Of a stretch of 64,000 nt of DNA, positions 35,086 through 43,800 are shown in pieces. Position numbers and translations under genes: made by a program. The notes under the pieces were generated by a model. That model was not told the origin of the DNA. It was given only the letters and a program-made list of their open reading frames with translations, and made no database searches. The stretch comes from Streptomyces cellostaticus (GTDB lineage: Bacteria > Actinomycetota > Actinomycetes > Streptomycetales > Streptomycetaceae): the NCBI RefSeq assembly GCF_001513965.1, contig NZ_KQ948023.1, forward strand, positions 186,001 to 250,000, written 5' to 3'. Numbering within the stretch: position 1 is the first letter of the stretch; every line of letters begins with the position of its first letter.

Positions 35086-36248
35086 GCCTGCGCGCGGCCG
35101 ACACCCTCGGCGGCCGGGCCGCCGTCGTCGGCATCGGAGCCACCGAGTTCTCCAAGGACTCCGGACGCAGTGAGCTGCGGCTGGCGGTGGAGGCGGTGGG
35201 GGCCGCGCTGGCGGACGCGGGGCTGACCCCCGGGGATGTGGACGGTCTTGTGACGTTCACGATGGACACCAGCCCGGAGATCACGGTGGCCCAGGCCTGC
35301 GGGATGGGCGAGCTGTCCTTCTTCTCCCGCATCCACTACGGCGGCGGGGCGGCCTGTGCGACCGTGCAGCAGGCGGCGCTCGCGGTGGCGACGGGCGTGG
35401 CGGAGGTGGTGGTCTGCTACCGGGCCTTCAACGAGCGGTCGGGCCGCAGATTCGGCGCGGGCGTGCAGCACCGGGAGCCCTCGGCGGAGGGCGTGGCGCT
35501 CGGCTGGGCGCTGCCGTTCGGGCTGCTCACCCCCGCCTCCTGGGTGGCGATGGCGGCCCAGCGGTACCTGCACACCTACGGGCTGACTCCCGAGGCGTTC
35601 GGGCACGTGGCCGTGGTGGACCGCAAGTACGCGGCGACGAACCCGGCGGCCTACTTCCACGGCCGTCCCCTCACCCTCGCCGAACACGCGGCTTCCCGCT
35701 GGATCGTGGAGCCGCTCCGGCTGCTGGACTGCTGCCAGGAGACCGACGGCGGCCAGGCCCTGGTGGTGACGTCGGTCGAGCGGGCGCGGGACCTGCCGCA
35801 GCCGCCCGCCGTGATCGCGGCGGCCGCCCAGGGCGCCGGCCGGGCGCAGGAGCAGATGACCAGCTTCTACCGGGACGACCTGACCGGCCTGCCGGAGATG
35901 GGCGTGGTGGCCCGCCAGCTGTGGCGGACCTCGGGGCTGGGTCCGGCCGACATCGACGTGGGGATCCTGTACGACCACTTCACGCCGTTCGTGCTGATGC
36001 AGCTGGAGGAGTTCGGGTTCTGCGCAAAGGGGGAGGCGGCCGGCTTCGTGGCCGGGGAGCGGCTGCCGCTGAACACCCACGGGGGCCAGCTCGGGGAGGC
36101 GTATCTGCACGGGATGAACGGGGTGGCGGAAGCGGTACGCCAGATACGGGGCACGGCGGTGAACCAGATACCGGGGGCGGCCCGGACCCTGGTGACGGCC
36201 GGCACCGGGGTGCCGACGTCGGGGCTGGTCCTGACGGCCGACGGCTGA
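35082..36248 (+). CDS. Thiolase-fold lipid-transfer protein, Ltp2-like aldolase
   Basis: A 388-residue thiolase-superfamily protein (SCP-x/lipid-transfer type). The N-terminal VGIGATEFSK, GGGAACATVQQAALAV and C-terminal NTHGGQLGEAYLHGMNG are typical. Ltp2 performs retro-aldol cleavage of 17-hydroxy-3-oxo-4-pregnene-20-carboxyl-CoA, releasing propionyl-CoA and androstenedione, in complex with the DUF35 domain of ChsH2 (established for mycobacteria). Its length equals the family's. It is the last gene of the operon. The real substrate here is not known, because no ring-degradation genes are in the window. Confidence 0.9.
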   Translation: MSLRAADTLGGRAAVVGIGATEFSKDSGRSELRLAVEAVGAALADAGLTPGDVDGLVTFTMDTSPEITVAQACGMGELSFFSRIHYGGGAACATVQQAALAVATGVAEVVVCYRAFNERSGRRFGAGVQHREPSAEGVALGWALPFGLLTPASWVAMAAQRYLHTYGLTPEAFGHVAVVDRKYAATNPAAYFHGRPLTLAEHAASRWIVEPLRLLDCCQETDGGQALVVTSVERARDLPQPPAVIAAAAQGAGRAQEQMTSFYRDDLTGLPEMGVVARQLWRTSGLGPADIDVGILYDHFTPFVLMQLEEFGFCAKGEAAGFVAGERLPLNTHGGQLGEAYLHGMNGVAEAVRQIRGTAVNQIPGAARTLVTAGTGVPTSGLVLTADG

Positions 36249-36395
36249 GCTCTCAGGGGCGAACCCGTAGAAGCGGTGACCTCGTACTCCACCTTCAGGA
36301 GGTGTAGAGCACCCCACCCCTACAACCTGAGGGGGACCCGGCTTCGGGACCTGGGGCCGATCCGCCGGAGCACCCTGCGCTCCTAGCGTGGAGCC

Positions 36396-36953
36396 ATGAC
36401 CACACCCGTCTGCACCAGCGCCTCGGCCGCCGCCGCACCAGCGCGGCAGACCTACTCGTACCCCTCGTTCGCGTCGTACGTGCGGGCCCGCCAGCCGGTC
36501 CTGCTGCGCACCGCGCGCTCGTTGACCGCGAACCCGAGCGATGCCGAGGACCTGCTGCAGACCGCACTCACCAAGACCTACGTGGCCTGGGAGCGGATCG
36601 AGGACCACCGGGCGCTGGACGGCTATGTGCGCCGGGCGCTGCTGAACACCCGGACCTCGCAGTGGCGCAAGCGCAGAGTGGACGAGTTCGTCTGCGACGA
36701 GCTGCCCGAGCCGGAGCCCGTACCCGGCGAGGGCGACCCGGCCGAGCGGCAGGCGCTGCACGACGCCATGTGGCGGGCGATCGCCAGGCTGCCCGCACGG
36801 CAGCGGGCGATGGTCGTCCTCCGGTACTACGAGGACCTCAGCGAGGCCCAGACGGCCGAGGTGCTCGGGGTCTCGGTGGGCACGGTGAAGTCGGCGGTCT
36901 CGCGGGCCTTGGGCAAGCTGCGCGAGGATCCCGAGCTGGGGCTTGTGCGCTGA
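36396..36953 (+). CDS. SigE-family RNA polymerase ECF sigma factor
   Basis: A 185-residue ECF sigma factor of the actinobacterial SigE-family group. Region 2 is about residues 30-90 (SDAEDLLQTALTKTYVAWERI) and region 4 about 120-178 (YYEDLSEAQTAEVLGVSVGTVKSAVSRAL, helix-turn-helix). A Ser/Ala-rich N-terminus of about 20 residues precedes region 2. No anti-sigma factor gene is next to it, which is common in this group. It is 147 bp after the sterol-type operon and before the acyl-CoA ligase, so a regulatory link is possible but unproven. Confidence 0.92.
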   Translation: MTTPVCTSASAAAAPARQTYSYPSFASYVRARQPVLLRTARSLTANPSDAEDLLQTALTKTYVAWERIEDHRALDGYVRRALLNTRTSQWRKRRVDEFVCDELPEPEPVPGEGDPAERQALHDAMWRAIARLPARQRAMVVLRYYEDLSEAQTAEVLGVSVGTVKSAVSRALGKLREDPELGLVR

Positions 36954-37038
36954 GGCCGGTCCGGCGATCAGGGTCGGAGGAAACGCACGGTGCCTGATCG
37001 GCGCCGGGTGAGCGGGGTCATGGGGGTGCCCCCGCGCT

Positions 37039-37078
37039 TGGGGTCCCCCGCTCGAGCGAAGCCGAGCGTGGGGGAGCG
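37039..37078. repeat. Interspersed palindromic Streptomyces repeat, copy 2
   Basis: TTGGGGTCCCCCGCTCGAG, then CGAAGCCGAGCGTGGGGGAGC. It is the inverse complement of the element at 5852-5894 with a few changes. It lies downstream of the sigma factor gene, where it can form a terminator-like hairpin. Confidence 0.6.
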
Positions 37079-37180
37079 TGCAGCTGCCAGGCGGAGGAGA
37101 GTGACGGCAAAGCCGCTGGGGGTGCCCCCGCGCCCTTGAGGCAGTGGGGTCTGACGGCCCCAGTTTTCCTCCCCCTAGTG

Positions 37181-37198
37181 ACATACCGCGCGGTATGT
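37181..37198. promoter_or_regulatory. Perfect 18-bp palindrome upstream of the acyl-CoA ligase
   Basis: ACATACCGCGCGGTATGT is fully self-complementary and lies 58 bp before the start codon. The ATACCG-N2-CGGTAT core is typical of TetR-family operators, including regulators of fatty-acid genes. No tetR gene is adjacent. Confidence 0.65.
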
Positions 37199-37255
37199 GA
37201 GCAGAATCGGCGCTACCTCTACTCCCGCGTAGGCAATGTCGCCCTGGAGGACGCC

Positions 37256-38911
37256 GTGCTGAGCACCATGCAGGACGTACCGCTGACCGTCACCCGTATC
37301 CTCGTGCACGGGGTGCTGGTCCACGGCCGGTCCCAGATCATCACCTGGACCGGGGAGGGCGATCCCCAGCGGCGCAGCTTCGCCGAGGCCGGAGCGCGCG
37401 CGGTACAGCTGGCCAACGCCCTCAAGGACGAACTCGGCGTCCGCGGCGACGACCGGGTCGCCACACTGATGTGGAACAACGCCGAGCACGTCGAGGCGTA
37501 CTTCGCGATCCCGTCCATGGGCGCGGTGCTGCACACGCTCAACCTGCGCCTGCCCGCCGAGCAGCTGGTGTGGATCGTCAACCACGCCGCCGACCGCGTG
37601 ATCATCGTCAACGGTTCGCTGATCCCGCTGCTCGCCCCGCTGCTGCCCAGGCTGCCGACGGTGGAGCACATCGTCGTCTCCGGCCCCGGCGACCGTTCCC
37701 CGCTCGCGGGCGCCACCGCGCGGGTGCACGAGTACGAGGAGCTGATCGCCGGCCGGCCCACCACCTACGACTGGCCCGAGATCGACGAACGCCAGGCCGC
37801 CGCGATGTGCTACACGTCCGGCACGACCGGGGACCCCAAGGGCGTGGTGTACAGCCACCGTTCCATCTACCTGCACTCCATGCAGGTGAACATGACCCAG
37901 TCGATGGGACTGACGGACCAGGACACCTCGCTGGTCGTGGTCCCCCAGTTCCACGTCAACGCCTGGGGCCTGCCGCACGCCACCTTCATGACCGGCGTCA
38001 ACCTGCTGATGCCCGACCGCTTCCTGCAGCCCGCCCCGCTCGCCGAGATGATCGAGCGGGAGAAGCCGACGCACGCGGCCGCCGTCCCCACCATCTGGCA
38101 GGGCCTGCTCGCCGAACTCACCGCCCGCCCCCGGGACGTCTCCTCCCTCACCCAGGTCACCATCGGCGGCTCGGCCTGCCCGCCCTCCCTGATGGAGGCC
38201 TTCGACAAGCTCGGCATGCGGGTCTGCCACGCCTGGGGCATGACGGAGACCTCCCCGCTCGGCACGGTGTCCCGCCCGCCGGCGCACGCGGTCGGCACCG
38301 AGGAGGAGTTCGCCTACCGCCTCACCCAGGGCCGCTTCCCGGCCGGCGTCGAGGCCCGTCTCACCGGCCCCGGCGGCGAACGCCTCCCCTGGGACGGCGA
38401 GTCGGCGGGCGAGCTGGAGGTGCGCGGCAACTGGATCGCGGGCGCCTACTACAACGGCCCCGGCGCCGAACCGCTGCGCCCCGCCGACAAGTTCAGCGAG
38501 GACGGCTGGCTGAAGACCGGCGACGTCGGCACCATCTCCCCCGACGGCTTCCTCACCCTCACCGACCGCGCCAAGGACGTGATCAAGTCCGGCGGCGAGT
38601 GGATCTCCTCGGTCGAGCTGGAGAACGCGCTGATGTCCCACCCGGATGTCGCCGAGGCCGCCGTGGTCGCCGTACCCGACGAGAAGTGGGGTGAGCGCCC
38701 GCTGGCCACGGTCGTCCTCAGGGACGGCGCGCGTACCGACTTCGAGACTCTGCGCACCTTCCTGGCCGAGGAGGGCCACATCGCCAGGTGGCAGCTCCCC
38801 GAGCGCTGGACGGTCGTCGAGTCGGTGCCGAAGACGAGCGTGGGCAAGTTCGACAAGAAGGTGCTGCGCAGGCAGTACGCGGAAGGGGAGCTGGACGTCA
38901 CCAGCCTCTGA
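37256..38911 (+). CDS. Acyl-CoA ligase (AMP-forming, long/medium-chain fatty acid type)
   Basis: A 551-residue adenylate-forming enzyme. The P-loop-like motif is YTSGTTGDPKGVVYSHRS, the A5 motif is WGMTETSP, the hinge GWLKTGDVG, and the catalytic lysine is in PKTSVGKFDKK. It activates a carboxylic acid to its CoA thioester and may feed the sterol-type operon or general beta-oxidation. GTG at 37256 is chosen because GGAGG sits 5 nt upstream; ATG at 37268 (MQDVPLTV) is the alternative and matches many homologues. It is probably controlled by the palindrome at 37181. Confidence 0.92.
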   Translation: MLSTMQDVPLTVTRILVHGVLVHGRSQIITWTGEGDPQRRSFAEAGARAVQLANALKDELGVRGDDRVATLMWNNAEHVEAYFAIPSMGAVLHTLNLRLPAEQLVWIVNHAADRVIIVNGSLIPLLAPLLPRLPTVEHIVVSGPGDRSPLAGATARVHEYEELIAGRPTTYDWPEIDERQAAAMCYTSGTTGDPKGVVYSHRSIYLHSMQVNMTQSMGLTDQDTSLVVVPQFHVNAWGLPHATFMTGVNLLMPDRFLQPAPLAEMIEREKPTHAAAVPTIWQGLLAELTARPRDVSSLTQVTIGGSACPPSLMEAFDKLGMRVCHAWGMTETSPLGTVSRPPAHAVGTEEEFAYRLTQGRFPAGVEARLTGPGGERLPWDGESAGELEVRGNWIAGAYYNGPGAEPLRPADKFSEDGWLKTGDVGTISPDGFLTLTDRAKDVIKSGGEWISSVELENALMSHPDVAEAAVVAVPDEKWGERPLATVVLRDGARTDFETLRTFLAEEGHIARWQLPERWTVVESVPKTSVGKFDKKVLRRQYAEGELDVTSL

Positions 38912-38974
38912 CCCCGGCCTCTGACACCAGCCTTTGACCGCCGGGGGGCGGGTGCCGGGGCGGGCACGGCGGCT

Positions 38975-40183
38975 CTATCGCCGTACCGCCGTGGTCACCC
39001 ACCCCAGCACCAGCCACACCCCCGCCACCGCGGCGACCCCGCTCCAGCCCCAGTGACTGAAGGCCAGGCCCGCCAGGGTCGAGGCGAGGGCGCCGCCGGT
39101 GAAGCCGGCCACGACATAGGCGGTGTTGGCGGTGGCCGGGGCGGAGGTGGTGGTCAGGGCCAGCGTCTGGTTGGCGACGTGGGAGGCGACCAGGGCGGCG
39201 TGGATGGCGACGGCGGCCGCGAACAGTGCGATCAGCACCTGCCCGCCGAGCCAGAACAGCGGCACGGACACGGCGGCGAGCAGATACGCGGACCGTACGA
39301 CCTTCGCCGCGCCGAAGCGGTCGACCAGCCCGCCCGCGAGCGGGGCCACCGCGCTGGCCGTGAGGCCGAAGAGCCCGAACAGACCGGCGGTCGCGGTGGA
39401 CAGGCCGTACGCCGGGCCGGTCAGCAGCAGGGCCAGCGAGGTCCACAGGGCGCTCCAGGCGCCGAACATCCCGGCCTGCCTGACGCACGCCCGCCACAGG
39501 TCCGGCGAGCGGCGGACGAGTCCGGGCAGCGCGGCCAGGCCGGCGAACAGCGGACCGGTACGGCGGCGGTGCTCCCTGGGCAGGGCGCGGGCGGTGGCCA
39601 GGCCGAGGATGAGGGTCAGCACGCCGGACCCGGCGAACACCCACCGCCAGCCGAAGGCCTGCCCGGCGAGTCCGCCGACGACCCGGGCCGCGACGATGCC
39701 CATGAACAGACCGGCGATGACGGCCGCGACATGGCGGGCGCGCTGGTGGGCGGGGGCGCGCTCGGCGACCAGCGGGACCAGCAGCTGCGGGATGACGGTC
39801 GCCGCGGCGGCCACGAAGACGGCGGCGGCGAGGGCGGCGGTGCCGGGCGCGGCCGCGCCGAGCCCCAGGGCGGCCGCCGTGGCCAGGGAGAGCAGGGCGA
39901 CCAGCGGGCGCTGGTTGACGCGGTCGCCGAGCGGGGCGAAGAAGAGCAGGCCGGCCGCGTAGCCGAACTGGGCGACCGAGGCGATCCAGGTCACGGCCGA
40001 GGGGGTGGTGCCGAAGTCGTGGGCGATCAGCGGGAGCAGCGGGGCCGCGAGGTAGATGTTGGCGGCCGTGACGGCGGTGCAGACGGCTATGAGCAGGAGG
40101 AAGAACCGGCCGGAGGCGGCGGCCGGCTCCCGGGCGGGGACCCGGACGTCCGGTGTCTGGTGGGTGGTGGTCGCTGACGGCAT
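38975..40183 (-). CDS. MFS transporter (arabinose-efflux/YnfM-like)
   Basis: A 402-residue 12-helix major facilitator protein. The loop 2-3 motif is FFAPLGDRVNQRPLV and the equivalent after helix 8 is LAGGLVDRFGAAKVV. The N-terminal 25 residues (MPSATTTHQTPD...) are hydrophilic. It probably exports a small toxic compound or sugar. It is divergent from a TetR gene, with two 16-bp operators in the 125-bp gap, so repression by that TetR is very likely. The ATG at 40183 is preceded by AAGGAG; a longer reading would run through operator DNA. Confidence 0.93.
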   Translation of the reverse strand: MPSATTTHQTPDVRVPAREPAAASGRFFLLLIAVCTAVTAANIYLAAPLLPLIAHDFGTTPSAVTWIASVAQFGYAAGLLFFAPLGDRVNQRPLVALLSLATAAALGLGAAAPGTAALAAAVFVAAAATVIPQLLVPLVAERAPAHQRARHVAAVIAGLFMGIVAARVVGGLAGQAFGWRWVFAGSGVLTLILGLATARALPREHRRRTGPLFAGLAALPGLVRRSPDLWRACVRQAGMFGAWSALWTSLALLLTGPAYGLSTATAGLFGLFGLTASAVAPLAGGLVDRFGAAKVVRSAYLLAAVSVPLFWLGGQVLIALFAAAVAIHAALVASHVANQTLALTTTSAPATANTAYVVAGFTGGALASTLAGLAFSHWGWSGVAAVAGVWLVLGWVTTAVRR

Positions 40184-40215
40184 GAGCGGGAGCACTCCTT
40201 GGGGCCGACTCTTGC

Positions 40216-40231
40216 AACTAACTGGTTGGTT
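40216..40231. promoter_or_regulatory. TetR operator 1 (MFS side)
   Basis: AACTAACTGGTTGGTT is an imperfect palindrome of the same type as operator 2, with a centre 56 bp away. It lies 32 bp upstream of the MFS start. Confidence 0.6.
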
Positions 40232-40271
40232 GGGTGTGCCAACAGACTGCACCGCCGCCGAATTCCCTGTC

Positions 40272-40287
40272 AACCAAATAGTTGGTT
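40272..40287. promoter_or_regulatory. TetR operator 2 (tetR side)
   Basis: AACCAAATAGTTGGTT is a near-perfect palindrome upstream of the TetR gene, 21 bp before its ATG. TACCCT at 40297-40302 is a likely -10, placing the operator over the -35 and suggesting a leaderless transcript. Confidence 0.65.
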
Positions 40288-40308
40288 ACAAGGCGGTACC
40301 CTGACCGC

Positions 40309-40890
40309 ATGGCAGCAGTCAGGGACCCCGAGGCCACCAAGGCCCGCATCTTCGACGCGGCGGTCGCCGAGTTCGCCCGGCACGGCATCGCGGGCGCCCG
40401 CATCGACCGCATCGCGAGCGAGGCCAAGGCCAACAAGCAGCTGATCTACGCCTACTTCGGCAACAAGGCGGAGCTGTTCACACAGGTCCTGGGCCGGTGC
40501 ATGGTCGACCTGGCCGCCGCCGTCCCCGTCGACCCGGACGACATCGACGGCTGGGTCGACCGCCTCCTCGACTACCACGCCGCCCACCCCGAACTGCTGC
40601 GCCTCCTGTACTGGGAGGGCATCGCCTACGGCAGCGCCGAGCTGCCCGACGAGGCGGCCCGCCAGGACCACTACGCCAGCAAGATCGCCGCGATCGCGGA
40701 CGGTCAGGCCCGGGGCGTCATCACCGACGCGTTTCCGCCCGGCGACCTGCTGATCCTGCTGGTGGCGCTGACCAACTGGTCCACCGTCGTCCCGCAGATG
40801 CGGCGCATCCTCGCGGGTGACGAGGACACCGACCGCGACCGCCTGCGGGCCTCGATCAAGGAGGCGGCCCGCAGGCTGGTCGCCTGCTAG
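40309..40890 (+). CDS. TetR family transcriptional regulator
   Basis: A 193-residue repressor. The N-terminal helix-turn-helix (about 10-55) includes FARHGIAGARIDRIASEAKANKQLIYAYFGNKAELF, a canonical TetR DNA-binding motif. The C-terminal ligand domain (about 70-193) is unrelated to named subfamilies. It is divergent from the MFS gene and should repress both through AACCAA/TTGGTT-type operators. The stop codon overlaps that of the convergent PAS-kinase-like gene in the sequence CTAG. Confidence 0.93.
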   Translation: MAAVRDPEATKARIFDAAVAEFARHGIAGARIDRIASEAKANKQLIYAYFGNKAELFTQVLGRCMVDLAAAVPVDPDDIDGWVDRLLDYHAAHPELLRLLYWEGIAYGSAELPDEAARQDHYASKIAAIADGQARGVITDAFPPGDLLILLVALTNWSTVVPQMRRILAGDEDTDRDRLRASIKEAARRLVAC

Positions 40891-43800
40891 TTGGTCCCGA
40901 TCCGGGCGAGCAGGTCCACGATCCGGCTCTGCACCTCGCCGCTGGTGGACCGCTCCGCGAGGAACAGCACCGTCTCGCCCGAGGCCAGCCGCGGCAGGTC
41001 GGCCTGATCGACGGCGGCGGTGTAGACGACGAGCGGGGTGCGCGTGAGCTGCCCGTTCGCCCGCAGCCAGTCGATGATCCCGGTGAACCCGGCCTGCCGC
41101 CGGTGCACCTGCATCAGGTCCATCACCACGAGGTTCGGCCGCAGCTGGCCCGCCAGCGTCACCGCGTCGTCGTCACTGGCGGCCCGCGCCACCTGCATCC
41201 CGCGCCGCTCCAGTGTCGCGGTCAGCGCCAGCGCGATCTCCGCGTGCTCCTCGATCAGCAGCACCCGCGGCGGATGCTGCTCGCTGTCGCGCGGCGCCAG
41301 CGCCTTCAGGAGTACGGCGGGATCGGCGCCGTACGCCGCCTCCCGCGTCGCCTGCCCGAGCCCCGCCGTGACCAGCACCGGCACCTCGGCCGCGACCGCC
41401 GCCTGGCGCAGCGACTGGAGCGCGGTACGGGTGATCGGCCCGGTCAGCGGGTCCACGAACAGCGCGGCGGGGAACGCCGCGATCTGCGCGTCGACCTCCT
41501 CGCGGGAGTGCACGATCACCGGCCGGTAGCCGCGGTCGCTCAGCGCCTGCTGGGTCGTCACGTCCGGCGCGGGCCACACCAGCAGCCGCCGCGGGTTGTC
41601 CAGCGGCTCCGGGGGCAGCTCGTCGTCCAGCGGCTGCGGCCGCGGGGTGTCCGCGACCTCGACGGCCCCGCCGGGACCGTCCAGCGGCTCGGGTCCCTCG
41701 GCCGCGTTCGCGTCCGGGGCGCCTATGGCGTACGAGCGTCCGGCGCCCTCGGTGACCGGGGCGAGCCGCGACTGCCCCGCGAGCGAGGGCTGCGCGGGCG
41801 GCTGTTCGGCCGGCGGATGCGGCAGGGCCGCCTGCTCCGGCTGCGACTGCGGCTCCGGGCGCGCGGCCGGGGTGCCCAGCTTGCGCCGGCGGCCGGAACC
41901 GCCCGGCGAGTGCGGGGGCGGGGTCGCCGTCGGCTGCTGCACCTGTGCGGCCTGCCGCGAGAACGGCACGCCCTGCCCGAGCGTCCGCACGCTTATGGCC
42001 CGCCCCTGAGTGGAGTTCGGGTCGGCCGCGGCCTCGGCGGGCAGGGGCTGAGCCGCCCTCGGCGGCTGGACACCGGGGTGCTCCGGGGGGAGCGGGGTGC
42101 CGTTGGCCGGAGTGGCCGGACCGGGCTGCGGTGCCTGCGGCGCAGGGGCCGCCTGAGGGCCGGGGACGCCGGCGCCGGAGGTGCCGTCGGCGTCGGGCCA
42201 CTGCGGCGGGACCGTCGCCACGGGTGTCCCGGCGGCTGGGACAGGAACGGCCTGCCCTGCCGGCACCTGGCCGGGAGTCTCCTCGGCCGGAAGCGGCTGG
42301 GCGGGCTGGGTGGGCTGGGCGGGCTGCGCCGCCGTCGGGGTACCGGCCGCAGGAGTGGTCTGCGCCGCCGCGGTGGGCACGGGCTGTCCGGGAACCGCCT
42401 GCGCCGGAACAGGCCGGCCGGGCGGTACCGGTACGCCCTGACCGGCGGTGCCCTGCGCGGGCACGGCGGCGTTGGCCACGGCTGCCTGCTGACCGGGGAC
42501 GGCCTGAGCCGCGACACCGGGCCGGCCTGCCGGACCCGCCGGTACGGCCACCTGGCCCGGGACCTGAGCCTGCGCGGCCACCGGTGCTGGTGCCAGTGCC
42601 GGTGAGGCCTGCGCAGCCTGCGGAACCTGGCCGGGCTGCCCAGGATGTCCGGGAGCGGCCGGTACCGGAGCCGTCTGCGCCCCCTGTGTGCCTTGCGCGC
42701 CCTGCGCCGTGTCCGCGGGCTGGGCCACGGCCCGTCGACGGCGACCGGTCGGTGCGTTCGTGGGGTGCGGATGGGGCGGGGTGTGGTCCTCGGCCTGGTC
42801 CAGCGGTACGGCGTCGTGCTGACCCTCGTCACCGGGAACCCGCTCGACAGGCACGGCGGCCTGACCGGGCACGGGCACGGGCACCTGACCAGGGCCTTGC
42901 GCACCCGGAGCCGTACCGCCCGGAGCCGTGGCGCCCGGCCCCATTTCCACGTCCACGTCCACACCCACGCCCGTCGCCGCTTCCGCGGAGTCGGGCGAAC
43001 GGTCGGCCTCGGCCGGGGGCAGGGCGAAGACCGTGCGGGCCCCCGCCTCCTGCTGCGCGGCACGCTCCGCCGCGGCGGCCAGTGCACGCCGACGCCGTCC
43101 GGTCGGCTGCGCACCCTCGGCCGGAACGGGCTGTGCCGACCCGGTACCGGCCGGGGGCAGCGCGGGCGGCAGGGCGGCCTGCGGCTCGCCGGAGCCGTGC
43201 CGGGCGCGGCGTCCCGCGGGCGCGGGGACACCCTGCGGCGGCACGGTGCCGCCGAGCCCGTTGCCCGCGGCGGCGGTCCCCGCGGCGTGCTCGGCCGCGG
43301 TCACCACGGCACCCTCGGCTACATCGTCACCGTCACCGGCGTCGCCTTCGGCGGGCCGTCCGCGCCGCCGCCCGGACCCGCCGGACGCGTCCTCCGCGCT
43401 CTCGTCCGGGACCGGAGCCGCCTCGACGGCGGCCGCGGCACGCCTGCGGCGCCGGCCGGTCGGCGCGGGCGCCTCCGCCTCACCGTCACCGGACTCGCCG
43501 GGAACGTCACTCTCCAGGAAGGCGTCCGTGGAGGGCCGCCGGGCCCGCCGCCGCCCGCCGCCGGGGCCCTGCTCGGCAGGATCGGCGCCGTCGGCGGAGG
43601 CGTCCTCGGTGTCCGGCGCCCGGTCGGCGACCGCCCCGGCTCCGCCGCCGAGCGGCACTTCGAGCACGTACGCGCTGCCGCTCATGCCCGGCACGTCGTG
43701 CGTCTGCAGCACACCGCCGTGCGCCCGGACGATCCCGCGCACGATCGGCTCGTGGACCGGGTCTCCCCCGGCGTACGGCCCGCGCACCTCGATCCGCGCG

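Larger units (their letters stand above)
36954..37255. other. Intergenic region with repeats and an operator-like palindrome
   Basis: This 302-bp gap contains the interspersed repeat (37039-37078), a 17-bp direct repeat (TGGGGGTGCCCCCGCGC at 37021-37037 and 37117-37133) and the palindrome at 37181. I see no gene in it. Confidence 0.5.
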
